The translations under genes were made by a program, and so were the position numbers. This document shows, piece after piece, positions 45,202 to 52,992 of a stretch of 64,000 bases of DNA; the stretch's first letter is position 1; each line of letters starts with the position of its first letter. Source of the DNA: Pannonibacter indicus (GTDB lineage Bacteria > Pseudomonadota > Alphaproteobacteria > Rhizobiales > Stappiaceae); the NCBI RefSeq assembly GCF_001418225.1, contig NZ_LIPT01000001.1, positions 496,001 to 560,000 of the forward strand. Direction: 5' to 3'. Under the pieces are notes generated by a model. It worked only from the letters and a program-made list of their open reading frames with translations, had not been told where the DNA came from and searched no databases.

Positions 45202-45224
45202 GCCGGGCAGTTTGACTGCCCGGC
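45202..45224 (+). promoter_or_regulatory. Intercistronic hairpin after binding-protein gene
   Basis: GCCGGGCAGT (45202-45211) and ACTGCCCGGC (45215-45224) form a perfect 10-bp stem with a 3-nt loop, 23 nt after the binding-protein stop and 28 nt before the permease start. Confidence 0.65.
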
Positions 45225-45252
45225 GCCCTCATCATCAGCAGAGCGGTTCGTC

Positions 45253-46125
45253 ATGCCAGATCTTGCGATCATCATCCCGTCCGTCTTGAACGGGCTCACG
45301 ACAGGTGCGCTTTACGCCCTTGTCGCCCTCGGGCTTACGCTCATTTACGGCGTCCTGCACATCATCAATTTCGCCCATGGTGCGCTGCTGATGCTGGCGC
45401 TCTATGGCGTCTTCTACCTGAACGCCAGTCTGGGCGTTGATCCTTACGTTGCGCTGGTCATCGTGCCGCCGGTCATGTTCGCGCTCGGCTATGGCCTGCA
45501 GCGCTGTGTCATCACCCGCGCCAGCCACGGAAGGGACGAGAACATCCTGCTCGTCACCCTGGGACTTTCGATCGTGATCGAGAACCTTGCGCTGACGCTG
45601 TTCAAGTCCGACACGCGCATCATAGACACGCCTTACAGTTTCGAGGTCTTCGAGATCTTCGGCGCCTTCATCCCCCAGCCGAAGGTCTATGCCCTCATCG
45701 GCGCGCTGGTCACGGCCGCGCTCCTGTGGGTGATGATGGCCCGCACCGATCTTGGCCGCGCCATACGGGCGCTTGCCAAAGAGCCAAAGGGCGCGAGGCT
45801 GGTGGGCATCAACACGGGCCATGTCTTCGCCATGAGCTTCGGCATCGGCGTTGCCTGCCTGGGCGCCGCGGCCTGCCTGCTGCTGCCGAGCTACTACGTC
45901 AGCCCCACCGTGGGTCAGGGCTTCGTGCTGATTGCCTTCACCATCGTGGTGCTGGGCGGCATGGGCTCCTTCGCCGGGGCGCTGATCGGCGGCCTCATCA
46001 TCGGCGTCGTCGAAGCACTGGGCGGCCTGTTCCTCGGCGAAAGCCTCGGCCAGCTCGGCATCTTCGTGATCTTCATCCTGGTTCTGGTCTTCCGCCCGGC
46101 CGGCCTGCTCGGACACAAGGTGTAG
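45253..46125 (+). CDS. LivH-type ABC transporter permease
   Basis: The 290-residue permease has about eight membrane segments and the LivH-type stretches LNGLTTGALYALVALGLTLI, YGVLHIINFAHGALLML and VVLGGMGSFAGALIGGLIIG. It pairs with the next permease, which starts 4 nt later, to form the inner-membrane channel of this operon's importer. Confidence 0.9.
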   Translation: MPDLAIIIPSVLNGLTTGALYALVALGLTLIYGVLHIINFAHGALLMLALYGVFYLNASLGVDPYVALVIVPPVMFALGYGLQRCVITRASHGRDENILLVTLGLSIVIENLALTLFKSDTRIIDTPYSFEVFEIFGAFIPQPKVYALIGALVTAALLWVMMARTDLGRAIRALAKEPKGARLVGINTGHVFAMSFGIGVACLGAAACLLLPSYYVSPTVGQGFVLIAFTIVVLGGMGSFAGALIGGLIIGVVEALGGLFLGESLGQLGIFVIFILVLVFRPAGLLGHKV

Positions 46126-46129
46126 GACC

Positions 46130-47122
46130 ATGCGCAACCTCGTCATTCTCCTCGTGCTGTTCGGGCTCCTGTCGCTGGCCCCTCTGGTTATCGCGTCCGA
46201 TTTCTGGCTGAACCTGATCATCATGACGCTCTATGCCTCCCTGCTGGGGCAGGCCTGGAACATTCTCGGCGGCTATGGCGGCCAGTTTTCCTTCGGCCAT
46301 GCCGCCTTCTTCGGCTCGGGGGCCTATACGGTCGCGGTGCTGCAGGTCAGCGCCGGCCTTAGCCCCTGGGCGGGTCTTGTGGCAGGTGCGGTGCTGGCGA
46401 TGGCCGTTGCTGCCTTCATCGGTTTCACCACCTTCCGCTATGGGCTGCGCGGCTCCTATTTTGCGCTCGTCACCCTCGCCTTTGCCGAGGTGCTGCGCAT
46501 TCTCGCCAATTCCGTGCCCTTCACCGGGGCTGGCGTCGGCATCCTCATTCCGCTTCAGCCGGGCGCGGCCAACCTGCAGTTTGCCAGCAAGGACGGCTTC
46601 TTCTGGCTGCTGCTCGCCATCACCTTCTCGGCTTTCCTCACCGTCTGGTGGATCGGCAATTCCCGCTTTGGTGCAAGGCTGATGGCCGTGCGTGACAACG
46701 AGGATGCAGCGCGGGCACTTGGTGTGGACCCGTTCCGTATCAAGATGAGCGCCATCATCCTGTCCGGGCTTTTCTCCGGTCTCGCAGGGGTCTTCTACGC
46801 CCAGTATTTCCTCTATCTCGATCCATCCATCGCCTATGGCCCGGCCGTATCCGTGGAAAGCCTGCTGGTGCCGATCATCGGCGGCATGGGCACGCTCTTC
46901 GGCCCGCTGGCGGGCGCTGCCGCCCTGCATGGCCTGTCAGAAATCACCCGCGAGCTGACCGGCGGACTGCCGGGGGCGAGCCTCGTGCTCTATGGCGTGC
47001 TGCTGGTCATCGTCGTCCTGTTCGCCCCGCGCGGACTGGCCGGACTGCTGAACGGCAAGACCCGCAAGTCTGCCAGGCCGTCCGCCAATACCGCAGTCAA
47101 CGGAGGGCAGAGCCATGACTGA
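46130..47122 (+). CDS. LivM-type ABC transporter permease
   Basis: The 330-residue permease has the LivM-type segments LLGQAWNILGGYGGQFSFGH, AVRDNEDAARALGVDPFRIK and PIIGGMGTLFGPLAGAA. It overlaps the first ATPase gene by 8 nt. The C-terminal 20 residues are a basic cytoplasmic tail. Confidence 0.9.
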   Translation: MRNLVILLVLFGLLSLAPLVIASDFWLNLIIMTLYASLLGQAWNILGGYGGQFSFGHAAFFGSGAYTVAVLQVSAGLSPWAGLVAGAVLAMAVAAFIGFTTFRYGLRGSYFALVTLAFAEVLRILANSVPFTGAGVGILIPLQPGAANLQFASKDGFFWLLLAITFSAFLTVWWIGNSRFGARLMAVRDNEDAARALGVDPFRIKMSAIILSGLFSGLAGVFYAQYFLYLDPSIAYGPAVSVESLLVPIIGGMGTLFGPLAGAAALHGLSEITRELTGGLPGASLVLYGVLLVIVVLFAPRGLAGLLNGKTRKSARPSANTAVNGGQSHD

Positions 47123-47879
47123 CACCACGCTGCTTGAAGTCCACGGCGTCACCAAGCGCTTTGGCGGGCTGGTTGCCTCCAGCAACATCTCCATGAAGGT
47201 GCCGGAAGGCCGCATCACCTCGCTGATCGGACCGAATGGCGCAGGCAAGACAACGCTCTTTGCGGTCATCACCGGCTTCTATCAGCCGGATGCCGGCCGG
47301 GTGTCCTTCGACGGTCAGGTCATCACCGGCCGCCAGCCGCAGGATATCGCTGCCATGGGCATGATCCGCACCTTCCAGATCGTGCAGCCTTTCCGGGGTC
47401 AGACGGTGCGGGAAAACATCGCCGTTGGCGCGCATCTGAAGATCCGCTCCCGCCGCGAGGCGCTGGCCCATGCAGAGGCCGTCGCCCGCAAGGTGGGGCT
47501 GGGAGACAGGCTGGATCAGGATGCCGCAAGCCTCACCGTCGCAGGCCGCAAGCGGCTGGAAGTGGCCCGCGCCCTTGCCACGAACCCGCGCATGATCCTG
47601 TTTGATGAGGTTCTGGCCGGTCTCAATCCGTCCGAAATCCGCGACATCATCCCCGTCATCCGCTCTCTCAAGGACGAGGGCATCACCATCCTGCTGATCG
47701 AGCATGTGATGCAGGCGGTGATGAGCCTTTCGGAGCACACCTGGGTGCTGAACCAGGGCACGCTGATCGCCGAAGGAGCGCCGAAGGATGTGGTCGCCGA
47801 CCCGGTGGTGATCGAGGCCTATCTCGGCAAGGGCATGGCCGCCCGGATGAATGCAAAGGCGGAGGCAAGCCATGCTTGA
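47115..47879 (+). CDS. LivG-type ABC transporter ATPase
   Basis: The 254-residue ATPase has GPNGAGKTT (Walker A) and MILFDEVLAGLNPSE (Walker B), with the Asp-Glu kept. The ABC signature is unusual: LTVAGRKRLEVARAL replaces the common LSGGQ/LSYGQ core. This looks like a subfamily feature, since the flanking sequence is well conserved. It overlaps the following ATPase gene by 8 nt. Confidence 0.88.
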   Translation: MTDTTLLEVHGVTKRFGGLVASSNISMKVPEGRITSLIGPNGAGKTTLFAVITGFYQPDAGRVSFDGQVITGRQPQDIAAMGMIRTFQIVQPFRGQTVRENIAVGAHLKIRSRREALAHAEAVARKVGLGDRLDQDAASLTVAGRKRLEVARALATNPRMILFDEVLAGLNPSEIRDIIPVIRSLKDEGITILLIEHVMQAVMSLSEHTWVLNQGTLIAEGAPKDVVADPVVIEAYLGKGMAARMNAKAEASHA

Positions 47880-48576
47880 GGTGAAGAACCTGCGCGGCGG
47901 CTATGGCCCGGTGGAAGTGCTGCGCGGCGTCAGTTTCGACATCCGCCCCGGCGAGATCGCCGCGCTTCTGGGCTCCAACGGTGCTGGCAAGACAACGGCA
48001 AGCGCCCTGCTCTCCGGCCTCATCAGGCCATGGGGCGGCGAGATCCTGTTCAAGGGCGAGAAACTTGCTGGCCTGCCTTCCGAAAAGATCGTGGAACGCG
48101 GCCTGATCCATGTGCCTGAAGGGCGCCACATCTTCCCTAACCTTTCCGTGCGGGAGAATCTGGAGCTGGGAGCCTACCGGCGCGGCAAGGCAAACAGGGC
48201 GCGCAACGTGGAGAAGGTCACTGGCATCTTTCCGCGCCTGAAGGAGCGCTTCGCCCAGAAGGCGGGCACCCTTTCCGGCGGCGAGCAGCAGATGCTGGCC
48301 ATTGGCCGGGGCATGATGGCCGAGCCGGAACTGCTGATCCTCGATGAGCCTTCCATCGGCCTGTCGCCGCTGCTGGTGGAGGAAATGTTCACCCTCATCA
48401 GCCGCCTCAATGCCGATGGACTGCCGATCCTGCTGGTGGAGCAGAACGTGCTGCAATCCATGGAAATCGCCGGGCGCGCCTTCGTCATGGAGAACGGGGA
48501 GATCACCCTCTCCGGCCCGGCATCCGAACTCATGGACAATCCGGAGCTGAAGCGCTCCTACCTGGGGCTTTCGTGA
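47872..48576 (+). CDS. LivF-type ABC transporter ATPase
   Basis: Read from MLEVKNLRGGYGPVEVLRG, the 234-residue ATPase has GSNGAGKTT, LSGGEQQMLAIGRGM and LLILDEPSIGLSP, all intact. It forms a heterodimer with the LivG-type subunit. The stop overlaps the start region of the hydratase gene, so transport and catabolic genes are one transcription unit. Confidence 0.9.
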   Translation: MLEVKNLRGGYGPVEVLRGVSFDIRPGEIAALLGSNGAGKTTASALLSGLIRPWGGEILFKGEKLAGLPSEKIVERGLIHVPEGRHIFPNLSVRENLELGAYRRGKANRARNVEKVTGIFPRLKERFAQKAGTLSGGEQQMLAIGRGMMAEPELLILDEPSIGLSPLLVEEMFTLISRLNADGLPILLVEQNVLQSMEIAGRAFVMENGEITLSGPASELMDNPELKRSYLGLS

Positions 48577-49865
48577 TGCGGACCACGCTGGCACAGAAGA
48601 TCATCGCCCGCGCCTGCGGACAGGAGACGGTGGAGCCGGGCAGCATCGTCACCGCGAAGGTGGATCTCGCCATGATCCACGACAGCGGCGGCCCGCGCCG
48701 GGTGGCGCCGCTCCTGAAAGAGCTGGGCACCGGCCTGTTCGATCCCTCCCGCGTGGTGCTGATCTCGGACCATTTCGTCCCCGGCGACACGGAGGAAGGG
48801 GCAAAGATCCTCGAACTCACCCGCGCCTTTGCACGGGAAACCGGCGTTGCCTTCCATGACGGGGAAGGCATCTGCCACGTCATCCTGCCCGAACGCGGGC
48901 ACCTGAAGCCGGGCATGCTGGCCGTGGGCGGAGACAGCCACTCCCCCACGGGCGGCGCCTTCGGGGCCTACATGTTCGGCGTTGGCGCCACGGAAATGGC
49001 CGGAGTGCTGGCCACGGGCGAAATCTGGCTGCAGGTGCCGCAGACCATTCTCATCGAATGGCAGGGCCGCCTTGGTGACGGGGTAACGGCCAAAGACATC
49101 ATGCTCGCCCTTTGCGGCCGCCTCGGCATGGATGGCGGCAAGTATCAGGCGGTGGAATACACCGGAGAGGCCATCCGCGCTCTGTCCATGCAGGAGCGGA
49201 TGACCCTCTCCAACATGGCAGCGGAACTGGGCGGCCAGACCGGCCTTATCGCCCCGGACGAGACAACCGCGGCCTATCTGGCCGCAGGCGGCGCAGACCT
49301 CACGGCAACGGACTGGCAGCGCCTGCGCACCGATGAAGGCGCGCCATTGCTTGAGCATCACATCTTCGATGCCGCCGCTCTCGCGCCACAGGTGGCCGCC
49401 CCGCATTCGCCCGCGAATTCCGGGCCGGTGGGCGACGCCGCCGGAACGGCGGTGCAGGTGGCCTATCTCGGGGCCTGCACCGGAGCCAAATATGAGGACA
49501 TGAAGAACGCCGCCCGCGTCCTGAAGGGCCGCAAGGTGGCCTCCGGCGTCGAGCTGCTGCTTGCCCCCTCCTCCCGCCGCGATCAGGAACGGGCAGCCCG
49601 TGAGGGCATTCTTGGCGCGCTGGAGGAAGCAGGCGCCAAGCTGCTGCCCAACGCCTGCGGCATCTGCGCGGGCTATGGCACCCACCGGCTGGGCGGGGAC
49701 GTGACCTGCATCTCCTCCACGGCGCGCAACTTCAAGGGCCGCATGGGCGCGGCCAGTTCCAAGGTCTGGCTCGGCTCGCCCTTCACGGTCGCCGCGGCTG
49801 CCATCACCGGGCACATCACCGACCCGCGCGAGTTTCTGACCGCCAATGGGGAGGCCTGCGCATGA
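48576..49865 (+). CDS. Aconitase-family hydro-lyase, large subunit (LeuC / dimethylmalate dehydratase-like)
   Basis: Read from MRTTLAQKIIARACGQETVE, the 429-residue protein keeps the three 4Fe-4S cysteines: Cys301 in GACTGAKYED, and Cys361 and Cys364 in ACGICAGYG. It also has DHFVPG, GGDSHSPTGGAFGAYMFGVG and a GATEMAG segment. With its small subunit it should hydrate a C=C bond of a short dicarboxylate or move an OH group. It is unlikely to be the leucine-pathway enzyme, because it sits between a transporter and a lyase. Homologous pairs act on 3-isopropylmalate, citraconate, homoaconitate and 2,3-dimethylmalate. A GTG start 3 nt earlier is possible. Confidence 0.85.
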   Translation: MRTTLAQKIIARACGQETVEPGSIVTAKVDLAMIHDSGGPRRVAPLLKELGTGLFDPSRVVLISDHFVPGDTEEGAKILELTRAFARETGVAFHDGEGICHVILPERGHLKPGMLAVGGDSHSPTGGAFGAYMFGVGATEMAGVLATGEIWLQVPQTILIEWQGRLGDGVTAKDIMLALCGRLGMDGGKYQAVEYTGEAIRALSMQERMTLSNMAAELGGQTGLIAPDETTAAYLAAGGADLTATDWQRLRTDEGAPLLEHHIFDAAALAPQVAAPHSPANSGPVGDAAGTAVQVAYLGACTGAKYEDMKNAARVLKGRKVASGVELLLAPSSRRDQERAAREGILGALEEAGAKLLPNACGICAGYGTHRLGGDVTCISSTARNFKGRMGAASSKVWLGSPFTVAAAAITGHITDPREFLTANGEACA

Positions 49866-50389
49866 GCACGCCAGACAGGAACGCCACTGCGGCAGCGCGT
49901 ATCTTCCTCGCCGGGGATGATATCGACACCGACCAGCTCGCTCCCGGCCAGTACATGAAAGGCGGCATCGGCGAACTGGCAGCCCATTGCCTTGAAGGCG
50001 TTCTACCCGGCTTTGCTGCCAGCGTGCGCCCCGGCGACATTCTGGTGGCGGGCAAGAACTTCGGCATGGGCTCTTCCCGCGAACAGGCGGCTGAGGCGCT
50101 GAAGCATCTGGGCCTTGCTGCCGTCATAGCCCGGTCCTTTGCCGGGATCTTCTACCGCAACGCCATCAACCTCGGCCTTCCGGTGCTGACCGCCAGTGAC
50201 CTTGGCCCGGTGACGGACGGCGCAAGGGCAGTACTCGACATGGAAGCGGATGCACTGCGGCTCGAAAACGGGCCGGTGGTGCAGCTCAACCCGCTTCCGG
50301 AAAACCTCAAGGCCCTGCTCGCCGATGGCGGGCTGGTGCCTCACCTCAAGAAAAGATTCGCGAACCAGCGCGGCAAGGAGCAGGTATGA
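49862..50389 (+). CDS. Aconitase-family hydro-lyase, small subunit (LeuD-like)
   Basis: The 175-residue swivel-domain subunit overlaps the large-subunit gene by 4 nt (ATGA). It has the family marks DDIDTDQLAPGQYM near residues 20-33, the GKNFGMGSSREQAAEAL loop and ARSFAGIFYRNAINLGLPVL. The position after GKNFG reads MGSSREQA, as in LeuD and homoaconitase-type small subunits. It supplies the substrate-specific part of the active site. Confidence 0.87.
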   Translation: MSTPDRNATAAARIFLAGDDIDTDQLAPGQYMKGGIGELAAHCLEGVLPGFAASVRPGDILVAGKNFGMGSSREQAAEALKHLGLAAVIARSFAGIFYRNAINLGLPVLTASDLGPVTDGARAVLDMEADALRLENGPVVQLNPLPENLKALLADGGLVPHLKKRFANQRGKEQV

Positions 50390-51255
50390 TGCACCTGAAG
50401 CAAAGACTGGGGCAGAAGCAGATCCTGCTCGCCCCCGGCATCTACGATCCGCTCACGGGGCTTATGGCCGAACAGGCCGGGGCGGAGGCCGTCTATCTCT
50501 CAGGCGCTTCGATTGCCTACACCCGCCTTGGGCGGCCGGATATCGGGCTCGTCTCCATGACGGAGGTGGCTGAAACCATCGCCGCTGTGCGTGACCGCAT
50601 CACCCTGCCGATCATTGTGGATGCGGACAACGGCTTCGGGAATGCGCTGAACGTGCAGCGCACGGTGCGCTGTTTCGAGCGCATGGGCGCCAACGGGCTT
50701 CAGCTTGAAGACCAGACCATGCCCAAACGCTGCGGCCATCTGGATGGCAAGATGCTGATTTCCACCCGCGAGATGGCGGGCAAGATCCGCGCCGCCTGCG
50801 ATGCCCGCGCCAGCAGTGAAACTCTCATCATTGGCCGCACCGATGCCATCGCCGTGGAGGGCTTCGATGCCGCCATGGACCGGGCCGAGGCATATGTGGA
50901 TGCAGGAGCGGACATGCTGTTCATCGAGGCGCCGCAGTCGCTTGCCCAGATGCAGGAGATCGTCCGCCGCTTTGCCGGGCGCGTGCCGCTGATGGCCAAC
51001 ATGGTGGAAGGCGGCAAGACGCCCATCGTCGATGCCGCCGGTCTGGGGGAGCTGGGCTTCAGCTTCGTCATTTTCCCGGGCGGCATTGTCCGCGCCATCG
51101 CGGCCACCGCCCGCGACTATTACGCCAATCTCATCGCCAATGGCTCCAATGAAGCCTTCCGCAACCGCATGCTCGATCTTGCCGGGATCAACGGCGTGAT
51201 CGGGACACCGCAGATGCTGGCCGCCGGCAGCCGTTATGACGAAGGAAGTGCCTGA
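50386..51255 (+). CDS. Isocitrate lyase / PEP mutase family lyase
   Basis: The 289-residue TIM-barrel enzyme has the metal-binding DADNGFG (Asp79, Asp81), LQLEDQ (Glu108) and the lyase-type catalytic loop PKRCGHLDGK with Cys116. That cysteine separates the C-C lyases (isocitrate, 2-methylisocitrate and 2,3-dimethylmalate lyases) from PEP mutases, so a retro-Claisen cleavage to a 2-oxo acid plus a carboxylate is expected. It follows a LeuCD-type hydratase, the same pairing as in the dimethylmalate branch of anaerobic nicotinate breakdown. AAGGAG lies 5 nt before the ATG; ATG at 50389 is an alternative. Confidence 0.85.
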   Translation: MMHLKQRLGQKQILLAPGIYDPLTGLMAEQAGAEAVYLSGASIAYTRLGRPDIGLVSMTEVAETIAAVRDRITLPIIVDADNGFGNALNVQRTVRCFERMGANGLQLEDQTMPKRCGHLDGKMLISTREMAGKIRAACDARASSETLIIGRTDAIAVEGFDAAMDRAEAYVDAGADMLFIEAPQSLAQMQEIVRRFAGRVPLMANMVEGGKTPIVDAAGLGELGFSFVIFPGGIVRAIAATARDYYANLIANGSNEAFRNRMLDLAGINGVIGTPQMLAAGSRYDEGSA

Positions 51256-52992
51256 ATGAGTATCGATGCCGTCACGCTGGCCATCCTCAAGGGCCGGCTG
51301 GAACAGATCGCCGACGAAATGGACGCGACCCTGTTCCGCTCCGCCTTCAACCCGATCATCGCCGAAGCACATGATGCCTCGCACGGCATCTATGATGCGG
51401 TAACCGGCGAAACCCTTGTGCAGGGCAAGTCGGGCCTGCCGATTTTCGTCGGCGTCATGGCCTTTGCGGTCAAGGCCGTCATCGACAAGGCCGCCGCACA
51501 GGGCGGGCACCATGAGGGCGATGTGTGGATCTTCAACGATCCTTACGCTGGTGGCACCCATCTGTCCGACTTCCGGCTCGTCACGCCGGTGTTCCGGGAT
51601 GGCAAGGTGTTCTGTTTCCTCGCCTCTGTCGGCCACTGGCATGATGTGGGCGGCAATGTTCCGGGCAACTACAACCCGGCAGCCACCGAGTGCTTCCAGG
51701 AAGGCATGCTGATCCCGCCGGTGAAGCTGTTCGACAAGGGTGAGTTCCGGCAGGACGTAGTGGACATTCTCTCCGCCAATTCCCGTTTGCCCCTGTCGCT
51801 TTACGGCGACCTCAACGGCCAAATCAATGCGCTGGACCTTGGCCGCAAGCGCGTTGCCAGCCTGCTGGACGAATATGGCTCCAGCGCCGTTGCCCAGTGC
51901 CTGGGCGAGCTGAAGGCGCGCGCCGCAGAGATGATGCGGGCGCAGATCCGCGAGCTGCCAGAGGGCACCGTTTCGGCGGAGGACTTCCTCGACAATGACG
52001 GCATCCGCGACGAGCCGCTGAAGATCGCTCTGGATCTGACGATCCGCGAGGGGCGGATGGTCATGGATTTCTCCCGCTCCTCCCCCGCCTGCCTCGGCCC
52101 GGTCAACATCTCCCGCGCAACGGCGATTGCAGCCTGCTATGTAGCGCTGAAGCACATCTTCGGCGATGTGCCGGCCAATGCGGGCGTACTGGAGCCGGTG
52201 GATTTCATCATCCCCGAAGACAGCCTTCTGTCTGTCAAGGCGCCCAAGCCGGTCGGCGGCTACACCGAAACGATCCTGCGTCTCATCGACGTGGTGTTCC
52301 AGGCCGTGGCGAAGATTGCGCCGGAGCCGGCGATGGCCTGCGCCTATGGCACCATCAACGCGCTGTCGCTGGCCGGACACCGGCAGGATGGCAAGCGCTG
52401 GGTCATGTTCTCCTTCTTCGGCGGCGGCCACGGCGCCCATGCTGGCGGCGATGGCCTCAACCACGGCAACGCCCCGATTTCGACGGCGACCATTCCGCCG
52501 CTGGAAATTCTGGAAAGCGCCTACCCCGTCCGCTTCACCCGGTGGAGCCTCCGGCAGGACAGCGGCGGCCCCGGCCAGACTCGCGGCGGCCTTGGCGCTG
52601 TTTACGAGATTGAGCTGCTGGAACAGCAGGCAGATGTGTTCCTCTTCGGCGAGCGCGGCAAATATGCCCCTCCCGGCGTTGCTGGCGGCGGATCTGCCCT
52701 GACAAACCGTTTCACCTACGAGCAGGCCGATGGCGATCACAGCCCGCCGATGGTCTCCAAGATGCTCGGTATCCACATCGAGCGCGGCCAGAAGCTGCGG
52801 CTGGAGACACCCGGCGGCGGCGGCTATGGCGACCCGCGCCTGCGTGATCCGCAGGCCGTCGCCCGTGACGTGCGCCTTGGCTATGTCACACCGGAAGCTG
52901 CCGAAGCAGCCTATGGCGTCAGGCTCAACGCCGATGGCTCCGTCGACATGACCCGCACCAATGACTTGCGCCGTCAGGAGGCTGCAGAATGA
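51256..52992 (+). CDS. hyuB: Hydantoinase B / oxoprolinase-family subunit
   Basis: The 578-residue HyuB-type protein shows ADEMDATLFRSAFNPIIAEA, the NDPYAGGTHLSDF metal-site segment, VKAPKPVGGYTETILRLIDV and the C-terminal GGGGYGDP motif. With HyuA it forms an ATP-dependent enzyme; known members open N-methylhydantoin, 5-oxoproline or caprolactam, or carboxylate ketones. No third acetone-carboxylase-type subunit is present, so ring-opening hydrolysis is more likely than carboxylation. The ATG directly follows the lyase stop. Confidence 0.9.
   Translation: MSIDAVTLAILKGRLEQIADEMDATLFRSAFNPIIAEAHDASHGIYDAVTGETLVQGKSGLPIFVGVMAFAVKAVIDKAAAQGGHHEGDVWIFNDPYAGGTHLSDFRLVTPVFRDGKVFCFLASVGHWHDVGGNVPGNYNPAATECFQEGMLIPPVKLFDKGEFRQDVVDILSANSRLPLSLYGDLNGQINALDLGRKRVASLLDEYGSSAVAQCLGELKARAAEMMRAQIRELPEGTVSAEDFLDNDGIRDEPLKIALDLTIREGRMVMDFSRSSPACLGPVNISRATAIAACYVALKHIFGDVPANAGVLEPVDFIIPEDSLLSVKAPKPVGGYTETILRLIDVVFQAVAKIAPEPAMACAYGTINALSLAGHRQDGKRWVMFSFFGGGHGAHAGGDGLNHGNAPISTATIPPLEILESAYPVRFTRWSLRQDSGGPGQTRGGLGAVYEIELLEQQADVFLFGERGKYAPPGVAGGGSALTNRFTYEQADGDHSPPMVSKMLGIHIERGQKLRLETPGGGGYGDPRLRDPQAVARDVRLGYVTPEAAEAAYGVRLNADGSVDMTRTNDLRRQEAAE

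Noticed and set aside
43029-51255. Leucine biosynthesis (LeuC/LeuD) and branched-chain amino acid uptake
   Set aside because: No leuA or leuB is present, and the pair is joined to an ICL-family lyase and HyuAB under a GntR regulator. A catabolic role fits better.
50500-52776. 758-codon open frame on the minus strand
   Set aside because: It lies opposite the lyase and hyuB genes, has low-complexity His/Arg/Gln/Ala-rich sequence and no recognisable motif. It is an antisense frame typical of GC-rich coding DNA.
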